Positions 43,443 to 52,523 of a DNA stretch of 64,000 nt are shown piece by piece; the stretch's first letter is position 1; the number at the start of each line of letters is the position of its first letter. A model generated the notes under the pieces. It saw only the letters and a program-made list of their open reading frames with translations. It was not told the origin of the DNA and searched no databases. Origin of the DNA: DAINRZ01 sp964634885. GTDB taxonomy: Bacteria; Bacteroidota; Ignavibacteria; Kapaibacteriales; UBA2268. The stretch lies in the NCBI GenBank assembly GCA_964634885.1, contig CAZWLN010000006.1, positions 62,001-126,000 on the forward strand. Direction: 5' to 3'. The position numbers and the translations under genes are program-made.

Positions 43443-43568
43443 TTAATTACCCATAAATAATATATGAACGCAAATACTAAATTTTAAATGTTGCAATAAT
43501 AATATTTTTAAATTAATTTGTGAAAACAAATAAAAAATGGAGTATGTAATTAATTGCCTGGCTCAGAT

Positions 43569-43585
43569 GGTAAAGGGGGTTTACC
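43569..43585. other. Small hairpin before the OmpA-family gene
   Basis: GGTAAA (43569-43574) and TTTACC (43580-43585) flank GGGGG, forming a 6-bp stem with a 5-nt G loop, 22 bases before the ATG at 43608. It could influence translation; nothing further supports this. Confidence 0.3.
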
Positions 43586-43607
43586 GGCAGGCAGGATCGA
43601 ATGTCAG

Positions 43608-46094
43608 ATGAGAAGGATTGCAGCGTATTTAGCCATATTGTGCCTTTGGTCTAATGCCTCGTTCTGCCAGTACGAAACCAACAGATGGTATTTCGGTGAC
43701 AATGCCGGCCTGAACTTTACCAACGGCACACCGACCGCTGTAATCGACGGCACACTGAAGACAATCGAAGGTGTGGCAACAATTTCCGACGGCAACGGCA
43801 ACCTGCTTTTCTACACCGACGGATGTACCGTTTACAACAGGAACCACCAGCAGATGAAGAACGGTAACAACCTGATGGGGCACTTCTCATCGACTCAGTC
43901 AGGAATAATAATACCCAAACCCAACAGCAACAATCTGTATTACATATTCACAGTTGACGAAACAGCAGGATTCAACGGCTTCAGGTACTCCGTCGTCGAT
44001 GTCCGCAGGGACAAGGGCCTGGGTGAAGTCGTCAAGAAAAACGTCCTGCTCTATACGCCTACGACAGAAAAAGTCACGGCTGTACTACACAACAACAACA
44101 AAGACTACTGGATTATCACCCACGACTGGGACTCGCGCAATTTCAAGGTCTTTCTCCTTACCGAATACGGCCTGTCGATTACTCCCGTCGTCAGCAAAGC
44201 CGGGGTGGTTCACTCAGGCAACAAAAAGAACTCCATCGGGTACCTCAAAGCTTCCGTTAACGGCGACAAACTGGCGTTGTGCATCAGGGACAAGAGCATC
44301 GTCGAACTGTTCAATTTCGACAATACTACAGGCAAAGTCTCTTCCCCCATCCACATTGATTTGGAAGACTGCAAGCAGCCATACGGCATCGAGTTCTCTC
44401 CCGGGGGCAACCTGCTCTACGTCAGCTATTCCAGGCCGAAATCGAAGATATTGCAGTTCAACCTCAGGTACAGCCAGGCAGAGGACATAGTAAAAAATGT
44501 GAAAGAGGTAGCAAAGAGCGAACTCGACAATTTGTATTTCGCACTTCAAATAGCTCCCGACGGGAAAATCTACGTTGCCCGTTACAACCAGCCATACCTG
44601 GGGGTTATTAACAATCCGGACGGAATCGGCCCCGAAGCAGATTTCAAAGAGGAAGGCATTTACCTGCAATACAGGAACTCCACGCTGGGACTTCCCAATT
44701 TCATCCAGAGCTATTTCTTTTCAAAGAAACTGTTCATCGACACCACCGTCGTCAATGTCAGCCCCCTTGGCTATTACGCCGACTATTCCATTGGCGTGCC
44801 GAGGGTTTCGATCTCTACCGAAGTTTACATGAACAAGTCCAGGCGCACCAAAGTCTATTTTCGCACAGACACTCTCTTCCGGCTGTCGGACCTCCCGGAT
44901 ACGATTGTTAATTACTGCGGCGTGGACAGGTACGGCAAGAAGCTGAAAAAGAAAGACCTCATCATCGAGGAATTCTCTCAGAAGAGCCTCCATCCTCTCC
45001 TGAACTATATTTTCTTCGACGAGAACAGCCCCGCGATACCTGCCAGGTACAACCAGTTAACTGCCGGTGAAGCCGGAAAATTCAACTTCAATGTTTTCAT
45101 GCAGAAGAACACACTTCAGATATATCATCACATCCTGAACATCATCGGTTACAGGCTTACCCAAAAACCGGCAGCCACCCTGACCGTCATCGGCTGCATA
45201 TCCGGGACCAGGGACGAAAGGACCAACAAACAACTGCCTGTCCAAAGGGCCGAATCTGTAAGGGATTACCTTGTAAATGTATGGAAAATAAGCAGCCACA
45301 GGATAAAGATCTCTGCAAGGGGACTGCCCGAGCATGCCTCCCTCCCGACAAACGATCCGGAAAAAGCACAGGAGAACGCCCGTGTCGAGATGACTTCCAA
45401 CGACTATGACATCTTTGCACCGATACTTACAGTTGACACCCTGAGGGAGTCAGACCCTGAGGTCGTCAGGTTCTTTTCGACGATAGACGAGGCAACGGGG
45501 TTTAAAAGCTCGAAGGTATTGCTTTCCAGCGGCTCCGATATCATCTCTGAACTGCTCCCGACAGATTCCCTCAATAATTTCTTCGACTGGAAATTCGACA
45601 GGTCGCTGCGAGACGATAAGATCGAGTACTCATTGGTGGTAATCGACGGGGCCGGTAACCAATACAAGACACCTGTGAAAATTGTTCCGGTCAACCAGCT
45701 GACACTGTACAAAAAGAAGTCCAACTCGATGAACGACGTGGAGTTTGACAACTTCAGCCTCATTCTTTTCGATTTTGCCAAGTCGATGATTACCGGGCCG
45801 AACATAAAAATCTCCGATTACATCAAACAGAGGATAAGGCCCGACTCGAAGGTAAGAATCATCGGATACACGGACAAAACAGGGGAAGTGGATTTCAACA
45901 GGCGCCTGTCCCTGCATCGGGCCAACCAGGCGAGGGCTGCCTTAGACATCCGCAGGGCTGAGACTTACGGCATCGGCGAAGACATCCTCCTTTACGACAA
46001 CGACCTGCCTGAGGGCCGTTTCTACTGTCGTACGGTTCAGATCATCCTTGAAACACCTTCCTTCAGCCCAGAAATGAACAATGTGAAGTTTTAA
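43608..46094 (+). CDS. Exported OmpA-family protein with beta-propeller-like N-terminal region
   Basis: The 828-residue product has a signal peptide (about 1-22, ending near SFCQ), an N-terminal region of about 350 residues with repeated propeller-like phrases (RWYFGDNAGLNF, ISDGNGNLLFYTDG, YGIEFSPGGNLLYVSY, IAPDGKIYVARY), and two OmpA-like segments in the second half (TLTVIGCISGTRDER...VQRAESVRDYL and VRIIGYTDKTGEVDFNRRLS). The last matches the peptidoglycan-binding OmpA motif best. The protein probably links outer membrane and cell wall; similar PD40-OmpA proteins often accompany T9SS genes. ATG 43608 gives the signal peptide; a TTG-started longer frame from 43554 would not. Confidence 0.85.
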   Translation: MRRIAAYLAILCLWSNASFCQYETNRWYFGDNAGLNFTNGTPTAVIDGTLKTIEGVATISDGNGNLLFYTDGCTVYNRNHQQMKNGNNLMGHFSSTQSGIIIPKPNSNNLYYIFTVDETAGFNGFRYSVVDVRRDKGLGEVVKKNVLLYTPTTEKVTAVLHNNNKDYWIITHDWDSRNFKVFLLTEYGLSITPVVSKAGVVHSGNKKNSIGYLKASVNGDKLALCIRDKSIVELFNFDNTTGKVSSPIHIDLEDCKQPYGIEFSPGGNLLYVSYSRPKSKILQFNLRYSQAEDIVKNVKEVAKSELDNLYFALQIAPDGKIYVARYNQPYLGVINNPDGIGPEADFKEEGIYLQYRNSTLGLPNFIQSYFFSKKLFIDTTVVNVSPLGYYADYSIGVPRVSISTEVYMNKSRRTKVYFRTDTLFRLSDLPDTIVNYCGVDRYGKKLKKKDLIIEEFSQKSLHPLLNYIFFDENSPAIPARYNQLTAGEAGKFNFNVFMQKNTLQIYHHILNIIGYRLTQKPAATLTVIGCISGTRDERTNKQLPVQRAESVRDYLVNVWKISSHRIKISARGLPEHASLPTNDPEKAQENARVEMTSNDYDIFAPILTVDTLRESDPEVVRFFSTIDEATGFKSSKVLLSSGSDIISELLPTDSLNNFFDWKFDRSLRDDKIEYSLVVIDGAGNQYKTPVKIVPVNQLTLYKKKSNSMNDVEFDNFSLILFDFAKSMITGPNIKISDYIKQRIRPDSKVRIIGYTDKTGEVDFNRRLSLHRANQARAALDIRRAETYGIGEDILLYDNDLPEGRFYCRTVQIILETPSFSPEMNNVKF

Positions 46095-46263
46095 ATTGGT
46101 TTTGAGCACCGGTCTGTTTGATTCATTCATTATCTCAACATTATGTATTTTTATTTACCAGACAGGATTATTAATCAAAAAGCCTTTCTGTTTTTTAAAA
46201 TAAAACCTGCTCCTTAATCGTAAAATAAGAACATTATTAATAACGAATAGGTTGGGAATCGAA

Positions 46264-47025
46264 ATGAGAAGAAATATATACTGCCTGATGATTTTATTGC
46301 CAATCATGCTGGTTTCCTGTTCCGATGACGACCCGGTAGGCCCGGGCAAAGACTCCATCCTGCCTGTTACGTTAGGTTCATACTGGATTTATGAGAATTA
46401 CAACCTTGATGAGAGCTACAACAGGTTGAACAAATTTACCGGGCTTGACTCTTCGATCATCTCCGGTACAACAGTGAAACTGGGCAAAAATGCTTCGGTC
46501 ATGACTAAATATACCCAGAATCGGACCGGTGTCTATGAAAAAGAAGATGATGATTTCTATTATATCGATGGCAGCAAACTCTATGTCCACACAGATTACA
46601 TTAAAAATATGATGAGTATAATGTCCTCAATCTTTCAGATAGATGAAAAATGGCTGCTGATTGCCAATGAAAACGATGAAGACTGGACGGTTCTCGAACA
46701 GGACATCGATACCTTTCCTCTGATAGCAACTAAAATCTGGGGCCATCTCACCATGAGGGATACCAAGGGAGGAACAGTAACCCTGGCAGTCAACGGAAAG
46801 GATTACACTGCTCAGGAATACACCCTCGACGTTGACTTCGAAGGTAAAGTCCTCTATTTGAAAACAGAAATCGAAAAAAGCTATAAAGTTAAGATACATC
46901 TTTGGTTTGCAAAAGGTGTAGGCCTGATTAAAAGCATTGTTTACATGCCGGCCGTCAGTCTCGGTAACTATTCGATGGCCCAGTCAATCACAGAATCCTA
47001 CTTAAAGAACTTTAGAATTAAATAA
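46264..47025 (+). CDS. Lipoprotein of unknown function, first of a tandem pair
   Basis: The 253-residue product has a lipoprotein signal with lipobox LVSC (Cys at about residue 19) followed by SDDDPVGPGKDS, an acidic linker typical of surface-exposed Bacteroidota lipoproteins. The rest is beta-rich (LGSYWIYENYNLDESYNRLN near the start). It is paralogous to the next gene: both have the SxW(I/N) motif, L(D)xxxNRL and a similar length. No enzymatic motif is seen. The ATG at 46264 is preferred over an upstream TTG. It lies 30 bases before its paralogue and is probably cotranscribed. Confidence 0.78.
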   Translation: MRRNIYCLMILLPIMLVSCSDDDPVGPGKDSILPVTLGSYWIYENYNLDESYNRLNKFTGLDSSIISGTTVKLGKNASVMTKYTQNRTGVYEKEDDDFYYIDGSKLYVHTDYIKNMMSIMSSIFQIDEKWLLIANENDEDWTVLEQDIDTFPLIATKIWGHLTMRDTKGGTVTLAVNGKDYTAQEYTLDVDFEGKVLYLKTEIEKSYKVKIHLWFAKGVGLIKSIVYMPAVSLGNYSMAQSITESYLKNFRIK

Positions 47026-47055
47026 TATATTTACAAACAAACAACGGACTTTTCA

Positions 47056-47835
47056 ATGAAAAAGAAAATACTGCTTACTGCTTTTGCAGCTTTCCTGGCT
47101 TTCTTCGCCTACGGCTGCAGCGACGACGACACAACCAATCCTACCGATGAAACTCCGGCTTTCAAGTTTACCCAGGGTTCTTCCTGGAATTTTCAGAGAT
47201 TCGAACTCGATACTTTAAGCAACAGGCTGTCAACCTATAGCTTACTGAATACAAACATTACCGGCACAATAACATACCTTAGCAAACAGGCAAGTGTATT
47301 CGTCTCTTTAAGCGACGACAAAAATGACACTGTAAATTTTGCAATTGAGGGAAAGAAACTGTATTCCTCAAAAGCGGCTTTTTCACCACAGAAAATGACT
47401 AAGGGCCTTTTACCTGTTGACATACCAGATCAATGGTACACATTTGCAGACTATGGCAACGACTCGTGGACAATATACAGAGACTCCCTTAAAAATATAC
47501 CTATACCCGTTGACGGTAATACCTATAACTTCAACGGGATACTGACAATAACCGGTAAAAGGGTCGAATCGGCGTCTGTCAAATGGGGGCCGAATGAAGA
47601 CAAAACCGTTACTGCAACCGATTTCCAGCATTCATATACTTTTGAGGGCAAGATCGCGGGAATCGTTACACTCAACAAGACATTTGTCATACACAATTAC
47701 TATAACAAGGATATGGGATTTATCAAAGAGAAAATGGAAAGCCAGTTAATTACTGTCCCAATAATATTAAAATCGATACATGTGGCTGGTTACGAAACAG
47801 TACTGCAAAGCTACAATATTGCTACAGGTGAATAG
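47056..47835 (+). CDS. Lipoprotein of unknown function, second of a tandem pair
   Basis: The 259-residue product has a lipoprotein signal with lipobox AYGC (Cys at about 21) and an acidic Asp/Thr linker (SDDDTTNPTDE), then a beta-rich domain with GSSWNFQRFELDTLSNRLS, closely matching the phrase layout of the preceding gene. The central part has YSSKAAFSPQKM and DQWYTFADYGNDSW, the latter corresponding to EKWLLIANENDEDW in the paralogue. A strong terminator follows, so the pair forms one unit. Function unknown. Confidence 0.78.
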   Translation: MKKKILLTAFAAFLAFFAYGCSDDDTTNPTDETPAFKFTQGSSWNFQRFELDTLSNRLSTYSLLNTNITGTITYLSKQASVFVSLSDDKNDTVNFAIEGKKLYSSKAAFSPQKMTKGLLPVDIPDQWYTFADYGNDSWTIYRDSLKNIPIPVDGNTYNFNGILTITGKRVESASVKWGPNEDKTVTATDFQHSYTFEGKIAGIVTLNKTFVIHNYYNKDMGFIKEKMESQLITVPIILKSIHVAGYETVLQSYNIATGE

Positions 47836-47863
47836 TCAGGATAAAAATTTTTCTTAATAACAG

Positions 47864-47903
47864 GGGGCTTAAGCCGGACAGAAGGTTTAAGCCTCTTTTT
47901 TTT
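47864..47903 (+). terminator. Rho-independent terminator after the lipoprotein pair
   Basis: GGGGCTTAAGCC (47864-47875) pairs with GGTTTAAGCCTC (47884-47895), with two G-T pairs and an 8-nt loop, followed by eight T residues. Confidence 0.85.
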
Positions 47904-47905
47904 GC

Positions 47906-49075
47906 CTAATCATTCTTGTTGGGAAGATAGACCGAAAAAGTTGTCCCGGCGCCTGGCGAACTCGTTACTTCGAGTATTCCGTTGTTCTTCTCCACTAAGT
48001 CTTTGCACAATATCAACCCCAAGCCCGTACCCGATTCGTTCCTTGTACCCAGCTTGGTGAAATCCACATCCATACGGAAAATCTTGCCGATCTCCTCCGG
48101 AGTCATCCCGATTCCCGTATCGCGTATATTCAGGATGGTAAACTGCTGCATCTCGCGAGCTTCCATTATCACCTCTCCAAAACCGTCGGTGAATTTCACG
48201 GCGTTCGAGATGAGGTTACGTACCACAGTGTCGATCATGAATTTATCTGCAAAAACCACGGCTTCATCCGACACCCTGTTCTTCAGTGAGATATTCTTCT
48301 CACCGGCAAGGTCGTGGAACATTTTCAACGTGTCCTCCGTGAGGTCTTTCAGGTGGAAACGTGCGGGTTCGAACGGTATTCGCCCGATCTGCAGGCGGGA
48401 CCATGTCAACAGGTTTTCAAGCAGCTTGTTCAGTCTTTTCGCCGATTTGTTGATCTCTTTGATGATGTCCCTGATCTCGTCGATGGAGAATCCGTCGAAT
48501 TCGGTAACGAGGAGTTCAGTTAGACCGATGAATCCCTGGAAGGGATTCTTCAGGTCGTGGGCAATGATGGAGAACAGTTTATCTTTTCCGGCATTTATTT
48601 CAAGGAGTTCTTTCTCTTTGTCGTTAAGGTTGTCGTTGGCTTCGCTCAGTTGGTTGATGAAGCGGACGTTCATGTCCCGCTGATTTTTCAGTTCTATCTG
48701 CATTTTGACCCTGGCAATAACTTCCAGGATGTTGAACGGCTTGACGATATAGTCGTAGGCGCCCGTTTCGAACCCCAGCAGTACATCATCCGAACCGGCT
48801 TTTGCAGTAAGGAATATTACAGGAATGTCTTTAGTCTTTTCGTTGTTTTTCAGTTGACGGCATACTTCAAAGCCGTCCATGCCGGGCATCAGTACGTCGA
48901 GGAGAATGACATCGGGCTTCGAACTGTTAGCAAGCGACAGAGCCACTTTCCCTTCTGTAGCAATGGAAATCTCGCAGCCAATGTTCTTCAGTGCAGTGCC
49001 AAGTAAGTGCAAATTGTCAGGGAGATCATCGACAATCAGTATATTGGGCGCTTTTTTCCTCTCCTCTGTTATCAT
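47906..49075 (-). CDS. Response regulator-histidine kinase hybrid (receiver-HisKA-HATPase)
   Basis: The 389-residue product has a receiver domain (about 10-125) with the acidic pair VDD, phospho-acceptor Asp in ILLDVLMPGMDG, and a Lys in YIVKPF. A coiled-coil linker (about 130-165) leads to a HisKA dimerisation domain with FSIIAHDLKNPFQG (His about 173), and an HATPase domain with NLISNAVKFTDG (N box), DTGIGMTPEE (G1) and ESGTGLGLILCKDLV (G2). It has no membrane segment, so it is cytosolic. The receiver in front suggests it is an intermediate in a phosphorelay. No partner regulator gene is adjacent. Confidence 0.94.
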   Translation of the reverse strand: MITEERKKAPNILIVDDLPDNLHLLGTALKNIGCEISIATEGKVALSLANSSKPDVILLDVLMPGMDGFEVCRQLKNNEKTKDIPVIFLTAKAGSDDVLLGFETGAYDYIVKPFNILEVIARVKMQIELKNQRDMNVRFINQLSEANDNLNDKEKELLEINAGKDKLFSIIAHDLKNPFQGFIGLTELLVTEFDGFSIDEIRDIIKEINKSAKRLNKLLENLLTWSRLQIGRIPFEPARFHLKDLTEDTLKMFHDLAGEKNISLKNRVSDEAVVFADKFMIDTVVRNLISNAVKFTDGFGEVIMEAREMQQFTILNIRDTGIGMTPEEIGKIFRMDVDFTKLGTRNESGTGLGLILCKDLVEKNNGILEVTSSPGAGTTFSVYLPNKND

Positions 49076-49202
49076 AAGCCAATGTTTACAATGTAATTAC
49101 TTAACACATCCACTTAATTATATACTAAAAAAATCGTTCCATCAACACAAGTACAAGTTAATAATTATTAAAGTATTTAGCAAATATTTGAAAAATTCTT
49201 CG

Positions 49203-50345
49203 CTAACAGGCTCCGTTCAGGATATTGACAACGTCTTCGTAGTCCAGTTTCTTAAGGTTCCCGAAATTGCCGCGGATCATCGCATTGCTTGCAATGGCAG
49301 GAATCTCATCCTCCCCGATGGACAATTCCCTCAGGCTGACAGGAGCTCCCCATTCACTGAATTTATTCTTCATGGCATCGACGGCTTCGTCAACAGAAGC
49401 GGCATTCCACAGCGTTTTTGCCCATCTGAGGAACTGGGGCATGTTTTCTTTCTGCATATACCTGATCCATGCCGGGTAAACAACAGCAAGCCCCTCACCG
49501 TGGGCAATCCTGGGATGGAAGGCAGAGATGGAGTGCTCGATGTTGTGTGTAGCCCAATCGCCCCCCTTCATGGCAATGCCTGAAATGCCGTTAAGGGCAA
49601 GAGTCGAAGACCAGGCGAAATTGGCCCTGGCGTTGTAATCTTTCGGGTCGGCTTTCAGTCTGTCGATAGATTTGATGATGGTACTGACGATGGCTTCGTC
49701 CAATGAGATGGTAATTTCCTGGTTTGTGCCCATGAAATACTGTTCGAGGACATGGACAATGGAGTCGATGCCGCCGTTCACAGTCTGGTTCCAGGGCAGG
49801 GACATCTGTACGGAAGGGTCGATGATGGAAACCCGTGGATAGATATGCTCGCTGCGCGTGGCCCACTTCTTTTTCTCATCGTCGTTGGTAAGTACGGCCG
49901 TCGGATTCATTTCCGAACCGGTGGCAGAAATAGTCAGGATAGTAAACAGTGGCAGCGCCCGGGCAATTTTTTCTGTCCCGTCGTAAGCCCCCCAGGGGTC
50001 GTTAAGATAGAAACCGGCGGCAATGGATTTTCCTTCGTCGATTACAGAGCCACCGCCGATTGCGAGTACTGCTTCCAGTTTCTTCTCACGGCACAGTGCG
50101 ACTGCCGTCCGGGTATGCGAGAGAGCCGGATTGGGGCGGACACCCCACAGTTCCTCCCACTCGATGCCGGCACGCCGAAGTGATTTGGTTACGTTTTCAT
50201 AGACGCCGTTTTCCCTGATGGAACCGCCACCTGCGAGCAACAATACTCTCTTTATTCCCGAGTCTTTGATTTCCCTACCGACATGAGCGATTGTCATTTC
50301 TCCAAAGAGGACTCTTACCGGGTTGTAAAAAACGAAGTTATCCAT
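49203..50345 (-). CDS. Iron-containing alcohol dehydrogenase (butanol dehydrogenase type)
   Basis: The 380-residue product belongs to the iron-dependent alcohol dehydrogenases of the YqhD/BdhA subgroup. It shows AIGGGSVIDEGKSIA (NAD(P) binding, about residues 90-104) and metal ligands in GGIDSIVHVLEQY (Asp and His), ATHNIEHSISAFHPRIAHGEGLAVVYP (further His). It should interconvert aldehydes and alcohols with NAD(P)H; Fe2+ is the usual metal. The ATG at 50345 has AGGA 6 bases upstream and yields the common family start MDNFVFYNP; an in-frame ATG at 50360 is an alternative. No operon partner is evident. Confidence 0.92.
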   Translation of the reverse strand: MDNFVFYNPVRVLFGEMTIAHVGREIKDSGIKRVLLLAGGGSIRENGVYENVTKSLRRAGIEWEELWGVRPNPALSHTRTAVALCREKKLEAVLAIGGGSVIDEGKSIAAGFYLNDPWGAYDGTEKIARALPLFTILTISATGSEMNPTAVLTNDDEKKKWATRSEHIYPRVSIIDPSVQMSLPWNQTVNGGIDSIVHVLEQYFMGTNQEITISLDEAIVSTIIKSIDRLKADPKDYNARANFAWSSTLALNGISGIAMKGGDWATHNIEHSISAFHPRIAHGEGLAVVYPAWIRYMQKENMPQFLRWAKTLWNAASVDEAVDAMKNKFSEWGAPVSLRELSIGEDEIPAIASNAMIRGNFGNLKKLDYEDVVNILNGAC

Positions 50346-50466
50346 TTTCATTCCTGCCATAATGTTTATAAAAACACCCGCTAAAAAAAAGGAAACGAAT
50401 TGAGCCGGAAAATGTTATCGTCGAATCAAAAAATCGGCTTAGCGGTGTCGTATTAGTAATTAACTA

Positions 50467-50501
50467 ATGGTGGAGCACACTACGGAAGCGTACTCCACCA
50501 T
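50467..50501 (-). terminator. Nested hairpin between the kinase and dehydrogenase genes
   Basis: ATGGTGGAG (50467-50475) pairs with CTCCACCAT (50493-50501), enclosing the smaller stem TACG-GAAG-CGTA. It lies 23 bases after the kinase stop. The tail on the minus strand is AT-rich but not a T-run, while a T-run follows on the plus strand at 50511-50518, so direction is uncertain. Confidence 0.45.
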
Positions 50502-50523
50502 CCGGATGGATTTTTTTTATTGC

Positions 50524-51468
50524 TTACTGCATTTCTTTGATGAGCCTTAAGCCCAGAGAGACGGCGCCGTGCAGCGCATTGCCTTTGGGTTCGACTCTCT
50601 CGACAGCAGGGTTCTTTTCTATTCGCTCGAACAGCAGTCTTGCCAGCAGCGATTCTGCATCGATGATGCCGCCCATGAGCGCAACAGGCATCTTCTTGGC
50701 TTTATATTCCTTACCGATGGCTCCGAGCAGTTCCATCAGGTGATAAGCCGATCTTTCGATAATCTCTTTGCACACCTGATCTCCAGCTTCGGCACATTCC
50801 ATGACGGCCGGAGTGAGCATCTGGTACACAAACCCGCCTTCGGCGTATGCTTTAACAATCGAACGGGGCTGGTCCAGGTCAATTGCAGGAACAAGTTCTG
50901 TCAGTTTGTCCGCAAGTATTGTCGGGTTACCTCTGCCGTCGATGCTGCGGACGATGGCGGTCAGGCCTTCCCTGCCGATCCACGCTCCGCTGCCTTCGTC
51001 GTCGAGTTCGATGCCCCAGCCGCCGCAGCGTGAAAGCTTCTTGTTGTACCTGCCGAGAGCAATGGAACCGGTACCAACGATCATCACCACACCGTTGTCA
51101 TCCTCGAAAGCGCCTTCGAGAGCCAGTTCGGCGTCGCTGATGATGAGCAGGTCGTTAAGAATGACCTGCTGCTGCCTTGCCATTGTCTTGAGCAACTGTG
51201 TTGACCTGCGTTTTTCTTCGTCCAGCCACACACCGGCAAGGCCGATGACAACGGCGTCCAGTTCTTCATACTCGATCTCAGCTTTTGCACAAAGCTCGAT
51301 GATAACATTTAAAAGGCGTTCGCAGGATTCGGCAACACCTACGGCGCCAATTCTTGTTGTTCCGGAATTTGATTGTGATAGTATTTTACCGCCTTTGTAT
51401 AATATACCCCGGGTCCGTGTTCCACCTCCATCGATACCGATAATTGTGTAATCATTTTTTAATGCCAT
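50524..51468 (-). CDS. BadF/BadG-type ASKHA kinase, probably N-acetylglucosamine kinase-like
   Basis: The 314-residue product has the ASKHA phosphate motif IGIDGGGTRTRGILY at the N-terminus, VVIGLAGVW, then VGTGSIALGR and GGWGIELDDEGSGAWIGREGL, and MGGIIDAE near the C-terminus. This phrase order fits the BadF/BadG/BcrA/BcrD family, in which eukaryotic and bacterial N-acetylglucosamine kinases are found. It probably phosphorylates an amino sugar from cell-wall recycling, although the substrate is not proven. The ATG at 51468 is preferred (AAGG about 4 bases upstream); an earlier ATG at 51492 would add 8 residues. Confidence 0.85.
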   Translation of the reverse strand: MALKNDYTIIGIDGGGTRTRGILYKGGKILSQSNSGTTRIGAVGVAESCERLLNVIIELCAKAEIEYEELDAVVIGLAGVWLDEEKRRSTQLLKTMARQQQVILNDLLIISDAELALEGAFEDDNGVVMIVGTGSIALGRYNKKLSRCGGWGIELDDEGSGAWIGREGLTAIVRSIDGRGNPTILADKLTELVPAIDLDQPRSIVKAYAEGGFVYQMLTPAVMECAEAGDQVCKEIIERSAYHLMELLGAIGKEYKAKKMPVALMGGIIDAESLLARLLFERIEKNPAVERVEPKGNALHGAVSLGLRLIKEMQ

Positions 51469-51541
51469 AAAACCTTTTTCTAATTTCTTCATTACAATTT
51501 TTTCGCTGGTAAGGAAACAAATATTATGCCATTATAGGCGG

Positions 51542-52342
51542 TTAATTTTTATATCTATCTAAAAATTCCATAACAATCTCATCTTTTGAATTGTCAAGTT
51601 CTTCGGGTTTACCTTCAAACCTGACCTTTCCCTCGTGGAGCATTGCGACGGAGTCTGCAACGCGGGCCACCGAGAACATGTCGTGGGTGATGACGATGGA
51701 CGTTACATTATACTTCTTGGCCAATCTGCCGATCAGGTTGTCGATCTGTTCGGAAGTGACCGGGTCCAGGCCTGTCGTCGGTTCGTCGTAAAGTATGTAT
51801 GACGGATTGCCGACGAGGGCGCGGGCAACGCCCACACGCTTGCGCATACCGCCTGAAAGGTCGGAAGGCTTCTTGTCCCTGAGGATTGCCCACTCTTTTT
51901 CAAATTCCGGGCTGCTTCCGTTTCCGTTCCGGTCAGGCAGCATCGCAACGGCTGTAAGCACCCTTACAGCCTCGCTTTCGAGCTGTTTCTGGTCCCTGAC
52001 GCCGTGTTCATAGAGCGAGATAATCACATTTTCATACACAGTGTAGGAGTCGAACAGCGCCGAGCCCTGGAACACGAAGCCCATCTTACGCCTGAGGGCA
52101 AAAAGCTGGCCGTTGTTCAGTTCTGCAATATCGCTGCCGTCCACAAGGACCTGTCCCGAGTCGGGAGTCAACAGTCCGACGATGTGCTTTAACAAAACAC
52201 TCTTACCGCAGCCGGACTTGCCGATGATGCACATGGCAGCGCCGGTGGGGATAGTCAAATCGACGCCGGAGAGAACTTCCTTCTCTCCGAACGCCTTGTG
52301 TACATTTAGTATTTCAATCATTGTTTCTGCCGCTGCACTCAT
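51542..52342 (-). CDS. ABC transporter ATP-binding protein, MlaF-like
   Basis: The 266-residue product has Walker A (IIGKSGCGKSVLLKH), Q-loop (FVFQGSALFDSYTVYENV), signature (LSGGMRKRVGVARAL), Walker B (ILYDEPTTGLDP) and the switch His (VITHDM). The GMRKR after the signature and the FQGSALFDS phrase are typical of MlaF-type ATPases, which power lipid transport between the membranes with an MlaE permease and an MCE protein. Neither partner lies beside it here, which is unusual. Start codons at 52342 and 52321 (ATG, before IEILNVHKAFG) are both plausible; a TTG at 52366 is less likely. Confidence 0.85.
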   Translation of the reverse strand: MSAAAETMIEILNVHKAFGEKEVLSGVDLTIPTGAAMCIIGKSGCGKSVLLKHIVGLLTPDSGQVLVDGSDIAELNNGQLFALRRKMGFVFQGSALFDSYTVYENVIISLYEHGVRDQKQLESEAVRVLTAVAMLPDRNGNGSSPEFEKEWAILRDKKPSDLSGGMRKRVGVARALVGNPSYILYDEPTTGLDPVTSEQIDNLIGRLAKKYNVTSIVITHDMFSVARVADSVAMLHEGKVRFEGKPEELDNSKDEIVMEFLDRYKN

Positions 52343-52410
52343 CAGGACTGTACCTGACCCGCTCAACGCCTCGTTTATCTATCAACTTCTTTACTTCAAA
52401 AATTATTCTT

Positions 52411-52509
52411 TAATTCCTAATTCTACCAATTCTTAATTCCTAATTCCTAATTCCTCCAATTCAGAATTCAGAATTCAGAATTCAGAATTCAGAATTCAGC
52501 ATTCAGCAT
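52411..52509. repeat. Two adjoining 7-bp tandem repeat arrays
   Basis: AATTCCT units (about 52411-52455, irregular) are followed by AATTCAG units in five or more perfect copies (about 52457-52503) and two AT-TCAGC variants. The array lies between the HtrA and MlaF-like genes and translates to nonsense on either strand. Slippage-prone arrays like this often vary in copy number. Confidence 0.85.
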
Positions 52510-52523
52510 CGCCTCCGCCGGTC

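Noticed and set aside
43555..43607. tRNA-like sequence before the OmpA-family gene
   Set aside because: Only a short G-loop hairpin forms; no cloverleaf, anticodon arm or T-arm motif is present.
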